In this document: positions 10,017 to 21,065 of the stretch, one piece after another
How the letters are laid out: the number at the start of each line of letters is the position of its first letter
Numbering within the stretch: the stretch's first letter is position 1
Source: Notolepis coatsorum
Taxonomy: Eukaryota; Chordata; Actinopteri; Aulopiformes; Paralepididae
Length of the DNA stretch: 64,000 bases
Assembly (NCBI GenBank): GCA_963971535.1
Contig: OZ020594.1
Span: 111,224,251-111,288,250, forward strand
Direction: 5' to 3'
Made by a program: the position numbers and the translations under genes
The notes under the pieces: model-generated
Told to the model about the DNA's origin: nothing
Databases searched by the model: none
Seen by the model: the letters and a program-made list of their open reading frames with translations, nothing else

Positions 10017-10423
10017 TGTTGTGTGTGCGTGCATGCGCTGCGGTGGGCAGGAGCGTGCAACAAGATGGTATATAAATATGGTATATTAATTTAATACCTA
10101 GTGTGCTGTGTGATGACAATACATTTGAATCTAATCTAATTGTGCATGCGGCCCTCGCATTATAATGAGCTGGACTGGTGTGCGTGTGGTAACGTGAACG
10201 CGATATCTGCCATGCGAGACTAGGCGAGAGGCTGTATTCAAATCTGAAGTGTTCGACGTTCCGACTCCTCCCCCGGCTGCACTAGTCTACTCTCGTCTAC
10301 TTTCGAGGCGAGCCGAAATCAATCTCGAACACGCCTTTTGTTTGCGCGGCATTCTACTCTACATAAAACATTTCCCTCGATTTGGGGTTTTGTAGTCGGA
10401 CTCGGAGAGTTGTTTTGATCACC

Positions 10424-10492
10424 ATGGAGACAGTTAAGAAGAGACGCCGTTCTCAAATGTGGGAACACTTTGATCTGATCAGTCCTAATAAG
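10424..10492 (+). CDS. hAT transposase exon 1 (copy C)
   Basis: Twenty-three codons from ATG reading METVKKRRRSQMWEHFDLI, ending AAG directly before GTATGTGC. The same exon is at 25770-25838, where it splices in frame to the BED-finger cysteines, which fixes its identity. In this copy no second exon follows; the donor instead runs into the 47-bp array. Confidence 0.75.
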
Positions 10493-11190
10493 GTATGTGC
10501 TTTATACTCTGAGCTTTGAGGGAAATGTAGTTTAATAAGGTATGTGCTTTATACTCTGAGCTTTGAGGGAAATGTAGTTTAATAAGGTATGTGCATTATA
10601 CTCTGAGCTTTGGAGGAAATGTAGTTTAATAAGGTATGTGCATTATACTCTGAGCTTTGAGGGAAATGTAGTTTAATAAGGTATGTGCATTATACTCTGA
10701 GCTTTGAGGGAAATGTAGTTTAATAAGGTATGTGCATTATACTCTGAGCTTTGAGGGAAATGTAGTTTAATAAGGTATGTGCATTATACTCTGAGCTTTG
10801 AGGGAAATGTAGTTTAATAAGGTATGTGCTTTATACTCTGAGCTTTGAGGGAAATGTAGTTTAATAAGGTATGTGCATTATACTCTGAGCTTTGAGGAAA
10901 ATGTAGTTTAATAAGGTATGTGCTTTATACTCTGAGCTTTGAGGGACATGTCGTTTAATAAGGTATGTGCATTATACTCTGAGCTTTGAGGGAAATGTAG
11001 TTTAATAAGGTATGTGCCTTATACTCTGAGCTTTGAGGGAAATGTAGTTTAATAAGGTATGTGCTTTATACTCTGAGCTTTGAGGGAAATGTAGTTTAGT
11101 AAGGTATGTGCTTTATACTCTGAGCTTTGAGGGAAATGTAGTTTAATAAGGTATGTGCTTTATACTCTGAGCTTTGAGGGAAATGTAGTT
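10493..11190 (+). repeat. 47-bp minisatellite made of splice-donor units (15 copies)
   Basis: Units of 47 bp starting GTATGTGC and ending TTTAATAAG, so that each boundary recreates an AAG/GTATGT splice donor. About fifteen units are present with few differences (GCTTTATA or GCATTATA). Shorter arrays of the same unit follow the same exon at 48065-48309 (about 6) and 53759-53943 (4). Copy D at 25839 has no array. Confidence 0.9.
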
Positions 11191-11790
11191 TCGAGTTTGA
11201 CGCTCATATCGGAGCATTGGTTTCACAGCCTCCTCATTCTGGAGCCTCGTCGTTCAGGTAAACAAAGGTACATTCGGTTAATATCCACCTCTCTGTTTTG
11301 TTACAGTAAAATCAGCTTTTATTCATCTACTGACCGCACATCCGATCTGTTGGGTGTTTCTGCCACTTTTCCATCCAGACTGGGCCTTGACCAGAGGTAG
11401 CTGGAGCAGCTAACAAGCTAAGCTGCTATGCTAATGCTACACCACGTTATGAGTTTGGGAGGATATGTGACGTTAGGTCAGAAACTGGTGCGACTCACTC
11501 TCTGCATAGAGAGAGAAATGTGCGTTTATTCAGCTCGTTACTAATAATGACTGAACATCTCAACTAGACTAGACAAATATCAAGAGGTATCCATCAGTGG
11601 ACCAATTGCATGCTTTTGCAGAGGACAAGAAGCCTTCAGTCGACTCCTTCAGCCATTAAGCACCCCCACAGCCCAAATGGAATGATACAAAAATAAAAAA
11701 TACTTTTTTTTAAGTCAACTAATAGTCGACTAATGGCAAATTTTGGCTAATCATAGTCGACTATCCAAATCCTTAGTCGGGGACAGCCCT

Positions 11791-12002
11791 ACCTTCTACA
11801 TTCAGGAGGGATATAGTCAGAAACTGGCTTAACAGTGAGGACTCTTTCTCCTTGGGGATTAGGATTCCTTCTGCTCTAACCCATAACCTGTTTATCCCAT
11901 ACTACTCTCAATAACCTCCACAGGAATCTGAGTACATCAGGTGCACTTTTATAAACCCGGTGGGGGACTCCATTCACCCCTGGGGCTTATATTCTGACTT
12001 TA
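11791..12002. other. Unassigned spacer
   Basis: About 210 bp between the hAT end and the mariner-like terminus. No coding or repeat structure recognised. Confidence 0.4.
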
Positions 12003-12132
12003 TACAGTCGGTCCATAATTATTTGGACATTGACACAATTTTACTAATTCTGGCTCTGTACAACACCATAATGGACTTGAAATGAAATACAGGTGTGCTT
12101 CAAGTGCAGACTTCCAGCTTTAATTACATCTA
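12003..12132. mobile_element. Tc1/mariner-like terminal fragment
   Basis: TACAGTCGGTCCATAATT followed by TGGACATTGACACAATT resembles the ends of fish Tc1/mariner elements, with a TA at the very start as expected for their target. The copy is cut by the LINE tail at about 12133. The other end was not found beyond that LINE. The family match is from memory. Confidence 0.5.
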
Positions 12133-13569
12133 AATCCGGTGAACAAGTTCAAGTTCAAGTTCTTTAATAGTTGTCATACAGAAGTACAGAATACTTTCAT
12201 ACAAAATGCTTCTTACTGTTACGCTCCAGAGACTGTGCTAGACAAGATAGTATCAAATAACATAATAACATAATATAGCATGTAATTTAGAAGAAGAAAA
12301 ATTAGGTCACAGTGTTCGGTATAGACATATGTACAATGTTCTGAGTTACCATATAATATACAATACTATGCAGTGTACTAATGTACAGTACTATCTAGTG
12401 CAAAGCAGAAATGGGATGAGGTACAATTTTAGGTACAATTTACAGTAAGGTGTACGAGTTGTAGTGCAATCCTTCATCCATAAATATAAAGTGTGGGGAG
12501 TGGGTGCTACAGTGTGTTTGTTTAAAGTGGGTGTGTGCTATAAAGTGTGTGGAGTGGGTGCTACAGTGTGTTTGTTTAAAGTGAGTGTGTGCGTGTGGAT
12601 GTGTGTGCTATGTGCGTTTGGTGGTTGTTGTTGTGTAGTGTTCATTCATTGTTCGTTTAGCAGCCTGATGGCCTGGGGATAGAAGCTTCTTCTGAGTCTT
12701 TCTGTGCTCGCCTTGAGACTCCGGTATCGCTTGCCTGACCGCAGCAGTTCAAAGAGGCAGTTGTTCGGGTGACTGGAGTCTTTAATGATTCTCTTAGCCT
12801 TGCCCTTGCAACGCTTGTTGTAAATGTTCTGGAGGGTGGGGAGCCCCCCTCCAATTGTGCGTTCGGCTGAACGTGTCACACTTTGTAGTCTGCTTCGGTC
12901 TTGTGCAGTGCTATTCCCAAACCAGGAGGTGATGTTGCCGGTCAAGATGCTCTCTATTGTACATGAGTAGAAGTTCTTAAGGATCTTCTGACTGACTTGG
13001 AACTTCCTTAGGCGCCTGAGGAAGTAGAGGCGTTGTCGTGCCTTCTTCACAACACTGTCAATGTGTGTGGTCCATGTCAAGTCCTCGGATATGTAGGCTC
13101 CGAGGTACTTAAAGCTGTTGACTCTCTCAACCGGTGCCCCGTCGATGCTGAGGGGGCTGTAGTCCTTGACCCCCGACCTCCTGAAGTCCACAATCATCTC
13201 CTTTGTTTTGCTGACGTTCAGGGAGAGGCTGTTTTCCTGGCACCATCCCGCCAGGACCTTGACCTCTTCCAGGTAGGCCCTCTCGTCGTTGGCAGAGATC
13301 AGGCCCACCACCACTGTGTCGTCAGCAAATTTGATGATTGTATTGCTACTCCGCTGAGCCACACAGTCGTGTGTGTACAGGGAGTAGAGGAGGGGACTCA
13401 GAACACAGCCCTGGGGGGCCCCTATGTTGAGGGTGATGGATGAGGAGGTGCAGTTGCCTGCTCTCACCACCTGGGGTCTGCCAGTCAGGAAGTCCAAGAC
13501 CCACTGGCACAGAACAGTGTAGGAATTACAACAGTTGCCCCAACTCAAGTAAAAAAGGTAATTGGTCAA
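12133..13569 (-). mobile_element. LINE (CR1/L2/Rex1 group), 5'-truncated, with (AACTTG)n tail
   Basis: Minus-strand LINE whose 3' tail of TTCAAG/AACTTG repeats is at the left end (12133-12160). It is followed by a 3' UTR with GT-rich tandem units (about 12490-12590) and then the RT ORF. The same 3' UTR is at 56075-56253 and 62332-62604. It abuts a mariner-like fragment on the left and the zinc-finger region on the right. I cannot assign the clade with certainty. Confidence 0.75.
12649..13569 (-). pseudogene. Reverse transcriptase C-terminal half of LINE
   Basis: Partial non-LTR RT. It starts in the middle at [13 protein letters not shown], then has [20 protein letters not shown], the catalytic [26 protein letters not shown], and the distinctive C-terminus [14 protein letters not shown] with [12 protein letters not shown]. 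Endonuclease and early RT motifs are lost by 5' truncation; the 5' end is ragged around 13540-13569. The frame from there to the stop is open. Confidence 0.8.
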
Positions 13570-13836
13570 GCTAACAATCCATAAGTATTTCAGCTATCCA
13601 TAGTTACCTTGTTTAGTTTGGAGAACCTCAAGTCTCACTCTGTTTGTTTACATTTTCACCTCCTGACAACATCTGATCAACCTCCAAGTTGTGATTGACA
13701 GCGTGATGAGGCATGATTGAGATTTTCTGGTTTTGTAGCCAAACAATAATTGATCGATTGTGTTTCTACTTTCAGTTGCAGAGTTATCTACTGCATCTTT
13801 GTTTGTTGTTCATATTATTATTATTCCTCCCTCCAG

Positions 13837-15442
13837 AACAGCTCCCTGTCTGTGAAGAGGAGGTTCCCCCTGAGCAGCAGGAGAGGAGCCCCAGTCTGGT
13901 CCAGGAGGAGCCAGAGCTCCTACAGATGAAAGAGGAACAGGAGGAACTCTGGATCAGTCAGGAGGGAGAGGAGCTTCTTGTCTCTGTGAAGAGTGAACAT
14001 GATGAAGAGAAACCTCAGTCCTCACAGCTCAGCCAAACCCAGGACACAGAGCCCCTCCAGATGAAAGAGGAACAGGAGGAACTCTGGATCAGTCAGGAGG
14101 GAGAGGAGCTTCCTGTCTCTGTGAAGAGTGAACATGATGAAGAGAAACCTCAGTCCTCACAGCTCAGCCAAACCCAGGACACGGAGCCCCTCCGGATTAA
14201 AGAGGAACAGGAGGAACTGTGTCAAGATCTAGAGGAGGCTGATGGCTCCAAGATGACTTTACAACCTATGAAATGTGAAAATGAAGGTGAGAACACTCTG
14301 TCCTCACAACTCAGCCAAAACCGGGACCCAGAGCAGATTAAAGATGAACTAGATCAAGGGCTGGAAGAAGCTGATCTCTCCAAGATCACAGTAGACCCAG
14401 TGAAATGTGAAGATGGTCAAGAGAACGCTCTGTCCTTCCAGCCTCTTCAAACCCAAAGGGAGAAAAACAGAGAAGCATACTCTTTACCCAGCACCTCAAC
14501 TGAACACATGGAAACAGAACCTGAAGGAGAGGACTGTGGAGTAGCAGAACTAACCAGTAACTTAGATCCAGCTGGTGATTTAGAACAAACTAGAGATAGC
14601 CAGCCTCTCTCTTCAGACTGTTCTCTAACTGAGACTGATGACGGTGATGATGACCGTTCTGGAACTGAGACTGATGACGGTGATGATGACCGTTCTGGAA
14701 CTGAGACTGATGATGGTGATGATGACAGTTCTGGAACTGAGACTGATGACGGTGATGACCGTTCTGGAGCTGAGACTGATGATGGCGATGAATGGAAGGA
14801 GAGTGGAGGTCCAGGTTTGATGGCACTAAAACAAAAGAAGACACAGAAAATACAAACGTTGTCTAACAGGCCTGGATTCAGCAAGAAGAGAGATCTGAAG
14901 ATACACGTAAAGAATCATACCGGAGTGAAACCATTTAGCTGTTCAGTTTGTGAGAAAGGGTTCAGTATGAAGGCAAATCTGAAGACACACATGAAAACTC
15001 ATACTGGAGTGAAACCATTTCTTAGTTCAGTTTGTGGGAAAGGGTTCAGTATGAAGGGAAATCTGAAGAAACACGTGAGAACTCATACCGGAGGGAGAAA
15101 CCTTTTAGTTGTTCAGTTTGCGGTAAAGGGTTCAGTGTGAAGGGAGTTTTGAAGAAACACACAAGAACTCATACTGGAGAGAAACCATTTAGCTGTTCAG
15201 TTTGTGGGAAAGGGTTCAATGATAAAGGACATCTGAAGACACACATGATAACTCATACTGGAGAGAAACCATTTAGCTGTTCAGTTTGTGGGAAAGGGTT
15301 CAATGATAAAGGAAGTATGAAGAGACACACTAGAACTCATACTGGAGCGAAACCATTTAGTTGTTCAGTTTGTGGGAAAGGGTTCAGGCAGCAAACACTT
15401 CTGAAGAGACATATGATAACTCATACTGGAGATGCATGCTAG
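13837..15442 (+). pseudogene. C2H2 zinc-finger protein, last exon, frameshifted and truncated
   Basis: The exon follows a CCCTCCAG acceptor. The N-terminal half is acidic, with two near-identical 44-residue repeats (SLVQEEPELLQMKEE, then KEEQEELWISQEGEE twice) as in teleost ZNF proteins. It is followed by five TETDDGDDDRSG-type acidic repeats (14628-14790). About six C2H2 fingers follow (CSVCGKGF...H...H with HTG linkers). Finger 2 has lost its first cysteine (LSSVCGKGF). A 2-bp insertion near 15093 shifts the frame between fingers 2 and 3. The last finger is cut after HTGD by a SINE that supplies the stop. DNA binding and nuclear action are expected for the family. Earlier exons were not found. 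Confidence 0.8.
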
Positions 15443-15449
15443 ATGGGCG

Positions 15450-15838
15450 ACACACGGGAACTCACACACATGCACTGATGAAATGTCTCTCTGCACTTTT
15501 CCAATCCCGTCGTCCTTCCCCCCCAAGGGCAGCCGGGAGCAGACATGGGCTGTGGCGTGGGCCGCGCCCGGGGACCAATCCAAGTGCTCCTGTCCGTCTT
15601 CGTCAGGGACGCGACAGCGTTAGCCATCTGTTCTGCATGTTTTTCCTTTGGGTTTATCTTATCGGGGGGGAAACCCTTGCGCGTACGGGCAGAACATGCT
15701 AATTCCACACAGAAAGGCCCGGGAGATACCCCACCTGGGTACCTGGCAACGCGGCAACCTTGTCCCCAAGTGGGAATCGAACCCAGGACCTTCTAGCTGT
15801 GAGGCGACAGTGTTAACCACTACACCACCGTGCTGCCC
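15450..15838 (-). mobile_element. tRNA-derived SINE, copy 2
   Basis: Inverse of the SINE at 9322. The tRNA-like head lies at the right end (GTAGTGGTTAAC read on the minus strand) and the body extends left to the zinc-finger exon. The (ATT)n tail is missing. Its insertion ends the zinc-finger reading frame. Confidence 0.8.
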
Positions 15839-15854
15839 AAATATTCTGTTCCCA

Positions 15855-16160
15855 TACTAAGCAGTATACTCAACAGGAACCCCATAGTATACTCAACAGG
15901 AATCCCATGTACTTATACTAAGTAGTATACTCAACAGGAACCCCATGTACTTATACTAAGTAGTATACCCAATAGGAATCCCATGTACTTGTACTAAGTA
16001 GTATATCCAACAGGAACCCCATGTACTTATACTAAGTAGTATACTCAACAGGAACCCCATGTACTTATACTAAGTAGTATACTCAATGGGAATCCCATGT
16101 ACTTATACTAAGTAGTATACTCAACAGGAACCCCATGTACTTATACTAAGTAGTATACAC
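15855..16160. repeat. 38-bp tandem repeat, about 8 copies
   Basis: Unit contains TACTAAGTAGTATACTC and GGAACCCCATGTACTTA, nearly uniform in length with few substitutions. No coding frame. Confidence 0.9.
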
Positions 16161-16165
16161 AATCA

Positions 16166-16633
16166 TGGCCGCCTAGGTATAGTTGAAAGTGGGGGTGCAA
16201 GACTTTTTTTTTAATTTATTTTTTTTCCTTTTTTTTTTTTTTTTTTTTTTTGCAATGGGTGGTTTTGAGGGGGTCCGGCACGACCCCCTCCACGGCAGAT
16301 TTTTTAACATTTAATGAACACCTGTATGTGCAATTTCCTGCAATATAGAGCCTTCAATCTTGACCAAAATAAAGCTGCTCTTTTCACTATAAAACTCAGT
16401 TTATATTGCAGTATGATAGCTATAATAATAATAACTTCACTGCGAGGGCTCTTTTAGCTAACGCTAGCTAGGCACGTATGATAGCCAATTACTATTATAA
16501 TAATAATAATAACTTTCCCATCCTCCCAAAGCCCCTCCGGCCCCGTTCACATCCGCAGCGGCAGTACCAACAACAACAACAACAACAACAACAACTAATT
16601 GACGCTATCAATAGCCCCAGTGAGCGCGGCGGC
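16166..16633. other. Unassigned AT-rich DNA with simple repeats
   Basis: Contains a T run at about 16207-16250, an ATA run at 16493-16512, and a CAA run at 16565-16595. No gene or transposon terminus recognised. Confidence 0.5.
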
Positions 16634-16745
16634 TGAATGAATGAATGAAAACTTTATTTAACAGATTGCAGAATGGGTACAATACAGTACGGCTCAATAC
16701 ACACAATTGTTAAGGCGATGCAGACCAGAGAAAGACGTTTGTCTT
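16634..16745 (-). mobile_element. L2-like LINE 3' tail fragment
   Basis: The minus strand matches the last 110 bp of the L2 copy at 1230-2893, including CCATTCTGCAATCTGTTAA. The tail is of TTCA repeats at the left end. No coding sequence is attached. Confidence 0.75.
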
Positions 16746-18439
16746 GTTTACATCAGGGTCCATGTTAGCCCCTTTCGTGACTGTGCTGCACCGAGTGAAT
16801 CCACAGTCACTTGCTCCTCAATGGGAAACCAACCTAGATTTACCATGAAGGACTGGTTCTGGCCGAACCGTTCGTTATACAAGTATCACAGAGACATTAC
16901 AAAGGTGCTCACAGTTGCACGAGGGGTTCGCACAGAGATACGGGATGGTTTGAAAGCTCGGCGTTGCTAATAAATATTTTTAATATTTTTTTATAAACTG
17001 CTCAAAGCAGCATTATTTCCGCCGTTGGGTGATCACAGCGCCTGCGCACCATCCCGTATCTCTGGATTCACTCGGTGCAGCGCCGAGGCTCACCATACGA
17101 GAAATATTCTGTTTCAATCTGTTTGCGCATTTAGTATACAGTCACAGTGTTCGACTTACATGATGATTTGCTCCATTTTGATGTAAACGCTGAAGAATAA
17201 TCCTCACAATGTTATCCAATATCCAGTCTGAATTTTTCAAGGGCTTTCGAAAAAGCCGCCTCCCCCAACATGTCGTATACGTCATGCCGACGAACCGTGG
17301 GCACTGGATCAAACCATTAAAGTGGGGGGTCACACAATCTTTGGAAACTTAAAAACTTGCTATTAAGTGTCATTGCGTATTATTAATTTGATTGAAATTA
17401 CTTAGTTATGGTTAGATTTATATATGGGGGGGGGGGGGGTATATCATATTTTTCATATGATCAAAAAGTGGGGGAGAAAAACCAGACGTTTACCCCCCCA
17501 TGTTCAATAGTCGTAGAGCAAATGCTCCGCGTGCTCTATTGCGCAGGCGTCTATGTACACAATATGAATCCTTAGGAATTATTTTTGTTTTGTGACTGAT
17601 TTCCGTTTATCTTCATTCATATCAAACACAAAGATTCTGTACCTCCTTTTTTGATTTAGTCAATAAAATATATCTAATATGCTTGTTTTGACTCTTTCAT
17701 TATGAGTGTTATAATTTAAAATACTGTGTAGCCATTAGGACATGATATTTTACTTAAGTTAAAAGTAGAATACTCTACAGAAAATAGTTGCTAAATGAAA
17801 TAAAAAGCTCTATAGACATTAATGTTGAGTTTTTCAAATGTATTATTTTGGCACAAACCCGGTGCCATTTAGCTCCATTGTATTGGAGTGACAGCGGACA
17901 TCTCTACTGCAGATATGTCGTGCCCTAGTGGGCTTCACTCATAAGTAGCTCAAGGTAGCAGTCAGAAGACTGAGGTGCGACAGCAACAGTGTATTCCTTC
18001 AATAACTGGTGGCGCCAGAGAGCATCTGACAAAACCTCAGAGCCTGTTTCACCACAGAACTGGTGGGTCACGTGTTTGAAGCTCTGATCCCTAGGAAGAC
18101 TTCAGTGTTCAATGTTGACAGACGGACACATCACATTGGACCTGGACTTCAATTTAAAAACAGAAATGGACTTCCATATTAATGTACTGTAGGTATTATG
18201 TTGTAGATTGTGGCTGCAATATTATCATTCATTGATAATTCTTCCACGGTAACAATTAGGGATTGGAAATGTAGCAGCCAGAATAGTGATTTTGTGTTCA
18301 TGAAGTTTTTATATTCATTTACAATATTGAATATAAATATTTACACTAATCTAATTTGATTTAATATAAAGATTTAGTTTTTGTTCATATTACCGATGGT
18401 ATGGCTATATTATTAATTTGTGAGAAATATCTTAATGTT
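16746..18439. other. Unassigned DNA with an imperfect inverted repeat
   Basis: No convincing gene. GCACCGAGTGAATCCA (about 16790) and AGATACGGGATGG (about 16935) recur in inverse at 17049-17081, so about 300 bp could fold back on itself. Small open frames here have no recognisable domains. Confidence 0.4.
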
Positions 18440-18742
18440 GTGGGTTTAACCTATTACCCCCTCCCCATAATATAAGGAACAGGAAGTGATTTCTTTATGT
18501 CAGTAAGAGTTTAGAGACGTAACCTAGGCAGAAAAATAAAATAATGGTTTAATTTAAAACAAGTGTCTCATTCTCCGTTGCTACTGCATATTCAGTATGA
18601 AGTTATAGCTTTTCACCACAAGAGGGTGATATTACACAGGTTCGTTGGTAATCAGCTCTCTGGCACCTGTTAACAATATATAGACATGCCATAGTGAACC
18701 TATTGTCATTGATATACTGCATTACAATTATTTATGAATAGA

Positions 18743-18970
18743 TTATTGTCCATTGCAATGAGCCCCGCCCCTTTCATATCTCATGAACCGTTCATCGTAC
18801 AGACTTGTGCGAGGGGTTAATGAGTGGTGGGGGCGTCCCCTGGAAGGTTGGTGGTACCGTTCAAAACGGGCGTAAAAGCTGTTCAGCTCATCCGGTAGGG
18901 AGGCAGCAATGTTAGCGGTGCTGTTGGGTTTCCTGTTAAGGTCCGATATTGTGTGTAGTCCCGGCCACAC
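18743..18970 (-). pseudogene. LINE linker fragment (right arm)
   Basis: Minus-strand text MWPGLHTISDLNRKP and SLPDELNSFYARFE, matching the left-arm copy at 5041-5190 and typical of LINE sequence just before reverse transcriptase. Confidence 0.5.
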
Positions 18971-19034
18971 GCCACGTGGGTCATAGCTGCTTAGCTCCTT
19001 TCCAGGTGTTGGCTGTTCCAGGGAAGCCCCAAGC

Positions 19035-19175
19035 AGATGGGGCTATCTTAGTGGCCCAACCACATGCGACTGTGGCACAGAACCCCAGACCATGGAGCAC
19101 CTCCTTCCATGTCCTTTGTTAGGTGGACCCTGCACAGCAGAGGACCTAGTATTGCACCCCCTGCATAGGGGGGAG
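19035..19175 (+). pseudogene. LINE C-terminal zinc-knuckle fragment (right arm)
   Basis: Reads LSGPTTCDCGTEPQTMEHLL, then PCPLLGGPC and a stop after PLHRGE. The Cys-Cys-His-Cys spacing is like the C-terminal knuckle of some LINE proteins. Isolated from any RT. Confidence 0.45.
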
Positions 19176-19449
19176 TGAAGAATCAAACAAACACACATGC
19201 TGTTGCTCTCATTTGTGTAATGAATTCAATGAACAATAATACAAACAATCTCAATATCAAACACAATTGTTCACATTTGGGTAATGAATTAATGAAACAA
19301 TGAATCAATGAAATAATAATACAAACAAATCTGTTCAAATTGTCAATACAGCGATAGCAACAACACACTTGAGACTGTGCTGCTGTATACTGTTGTTGGC
19401 CCCACTGTTCTAATTATAAAGCATTACTTCAAATGTTAATCCTTACAAC

Positions 19450-19672
19450 GTTAGGTTATGGCTATAACCAAGTTCTGTTAACACTAGTGGACGCTCAGCG
19501 TCTCATGCATATATCTCGCTTCAGCATATATACACAAATATACAAATATATATATTTCAAAATGTACCTTTAAATGCCAGCATTCATCTGGCCACACCCC
19601 CATCCGCTTACCTACATAAGCAGGTGTGGTGCCACACACTCATCTCCTTCCCAACAAATTTCACCACAATGA
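19450..19672. repeat. DIRS-like left terminal inverted repeat
   Basis: From about 19500 it matches 24828-24984 in inverse: both contain CATGCATATATCTCGCTTC, GTACCTTTAAATGCCAGC and CACCCCCATCCGC. The outermost 50 bp are unique to this end and are copied in the internal complementary region. Confidence 0.8.
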
Positions 19673-19697
19673 AAAATCAAGGGCCGCAGCGGCGTCT

Positions 19698-19792
19698 AGA
19701 CGCTGAGCGTCCACTAGTGTTAACAGAACTTGGTTATAGCCATAACCTAACGTTCTGTATCAGACTAGCTCCCGCTCAGCGTCTCATGCATA
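19698..19792. repeat. DIRS-like internal complementary region
   Basis: 19698-19751 is the inverse of the left terminus (19450-19506). 19755-19792 is the inverse of the right terminus (about 24965-25002). They are joined by GTT at 19752-19754. This is the sequence expected if the two ends were ligated in a circle, as in the DIRS replication model. Confidence 0.85.
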
Positions 19793-20229
19793 ATAGGAGC
19801 TGAGCGGGAGCTAGAAGCTCGACAAATGTACCCCGCTGAGGCCCCCCACAACCATCAGATCAGGGAGGACCGAGCCCCCCGACCCCCCCTAATGGAGGGC
19901 ACCCCCCCTATTGGGGGCTTCACGGGAGGGCGACGGACCCGACCGTGCGAAGAGGCACTCAAGCAACTCAACGCACAGGGTGAGCAGACCGTGGCTTGAC
20001 CCCACGACTACACACACGCACAACCCGCATGCCACCCGGGAACGAACGGAGGGAACAACCTCGTTACTGCCCCCAGAATCACGGGATCAAGGGCAAACCC
20101 AACCCTGTGGCAAGGCCGTAGCAGCGGAGCGCGAAGGAAGACCCAGACCCACCAAAGGGACTGGACCCCCTGGAACGGGGGCCCGGAGAAGTCCATGATG
20201 CCAGCATCAAGACCCCACCAGGTGGGCAC

Positions 20230-20330
20230 TTAGTGACCCCGCCCCCCACATCGCCAGCGTATTCGGACAAAGGCCCCTCAGCCGAGCGGGCCCTGTCCCC
20301 CCAATAGTACACCGCCTGGCACACTGACCC
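20230..20330 (-). other. Possible recombinase C-terminal remnant
   Basis: After a CTGCAG acceptor-like site, the minus strand reads GSVCQAVYYWG. This resembles GGSVSQAVLRS at the recombinase C-terminus of the DIRS element at 28652; the underlying DNA GTGCCAGGCGGT is also similar. No catalytic residues lie upstream. It may be a relic or chance. Confidence 0.25.
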
Positions 20331-20945
20331 TGCAGAACAGGCAGTGAGCATGGCCGTAAGCACACAAAAAAGGTTAACCAACGGAAGCAGGCAGCGCACC
20401 GGGGAAAAACCAGGCAACAGGCTGTTAACCCTAGCCTGGAGACTATGGACGAGACAGGCGCCAGAGGGGACAGCTGAACACAGCCGCCCCGGCGGAAGGG
20501 GCGTAAGCTGGCGGTGTTGCATGACCAAGCCTCCATTTAAAAAAAACCCACCCAGAGGGGTTGAGGCAGAGAAGGCTGACACGATTGGCAGACGTCATGA
20601 ATGTGCAGGGGCACCCTCAACCGCTGAACCCGGGAGTTGACACTGCTCCAACACACCAGGGAATCAACCACCTTGGTGTTACCCAATGCGGTGGTTGTTC
20701 CTATAACCCCTCAAGAAAAAAACTCCAAAACACACCTGCGGGTATACACCGGCTATACCGCAGTACAAGTGTTTCAGTTTTTCAAAAAAGGGTTAACCCA
20801 GGCCTACGGGTCGACGAAACATTACTTCGGACCGGGCCCGGCGATACGGGAAGCACAGGGTCACCAGAGGAGGTCAAAGACCACCCCAACAGGCCCCTCT
20901 TCGCCATGCATGAGAGAGGAGCGAAAAAGAATGGAGAACCAGCCC

Positions 20946-21065
20946 CAAGCACACCGTACTTGGTATTCCCAGGCGGTCTCCCAACCAAGTACTAACCAGG
21001 ACCAACCTGTGTAGCGGCCGAGATCTGACGAGATTGAGCATGTACAGGTTGGCATGGCCATAAGC
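20946..21065 (-). ncRNA. 5S rRNA-derived segment inside DIRS-like element
   Basis: About 120 bp that align end to end with vertebrate 5S rRNA on the minus strand, starting GCTTATGGCCATGCCAACCTG-like. The 3' half is almost unchanged: GGTTAGTACTTGG, then GGGAGACCGCCTGGGAATACC-like text, i.e. the box C region. CTCGTCAGATCTCGG, the 5' half marker, is also clear. The A-box/intermediate region is diverged. It could be a 5S pseudogene captured by the element, or a 5S-derived promoter module as in SINE3-type elements. No SINE tail is evident. Confidence 0.8.

Larger units (their letters stand above)
9889..11790 (+). mobile_element. ZBED-type hAT 5' region, copy C, non-autonomous
   Basis: Near-identical to 47470-48309 upstream of the exon, and to 53695-54340 downstream of it. 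Contains a 112-bp palindrome, a first coding exon, a 47-bp tandem array, and a 3' region ending in repeats of GTCGACTA with CAGCCCTAC at about 11783-11791. No later transposase exons are present. A LINE-tail-like CTAATCTAAT stretch lies at about 10099-10140. Confidence 0.65.
18440..19446 (-). repeat. Large inverted repeat, right arm (first part)
   Basis: Reverse complement of the left arm at 4584-5710 and 7155-7205. It lacks the LINE tail and the MITE found there, so it preserves the older arrangement at that point. It continues at 25006-25125 after the DIRS-like insertion. It contains the LINE linker remnant (18743-18970, minus) and the zinc-knuckle remnant (19035-19175, plus). Confidence 0.7.

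Noticed and set aside
10493..11190. Possible CRISPR array
   Set aside because: Units are contiguous with no unique spacers, and the context is a eukaryotic transposon. The same applies to the arrays at 15855, 25106, 45771 and 63411.
14447..14884. Ser/His-rich antisense frames under the zinc-finger exon
   Set aside because: Shadows of the acidic repeat-coding region on the plus strand.
20079..20582. 167-residue antisense frame in GC-rich DNA
   Set aside because: No recognisable domain; overlapping frames of similar length exist on the other strand, as expected from composition.
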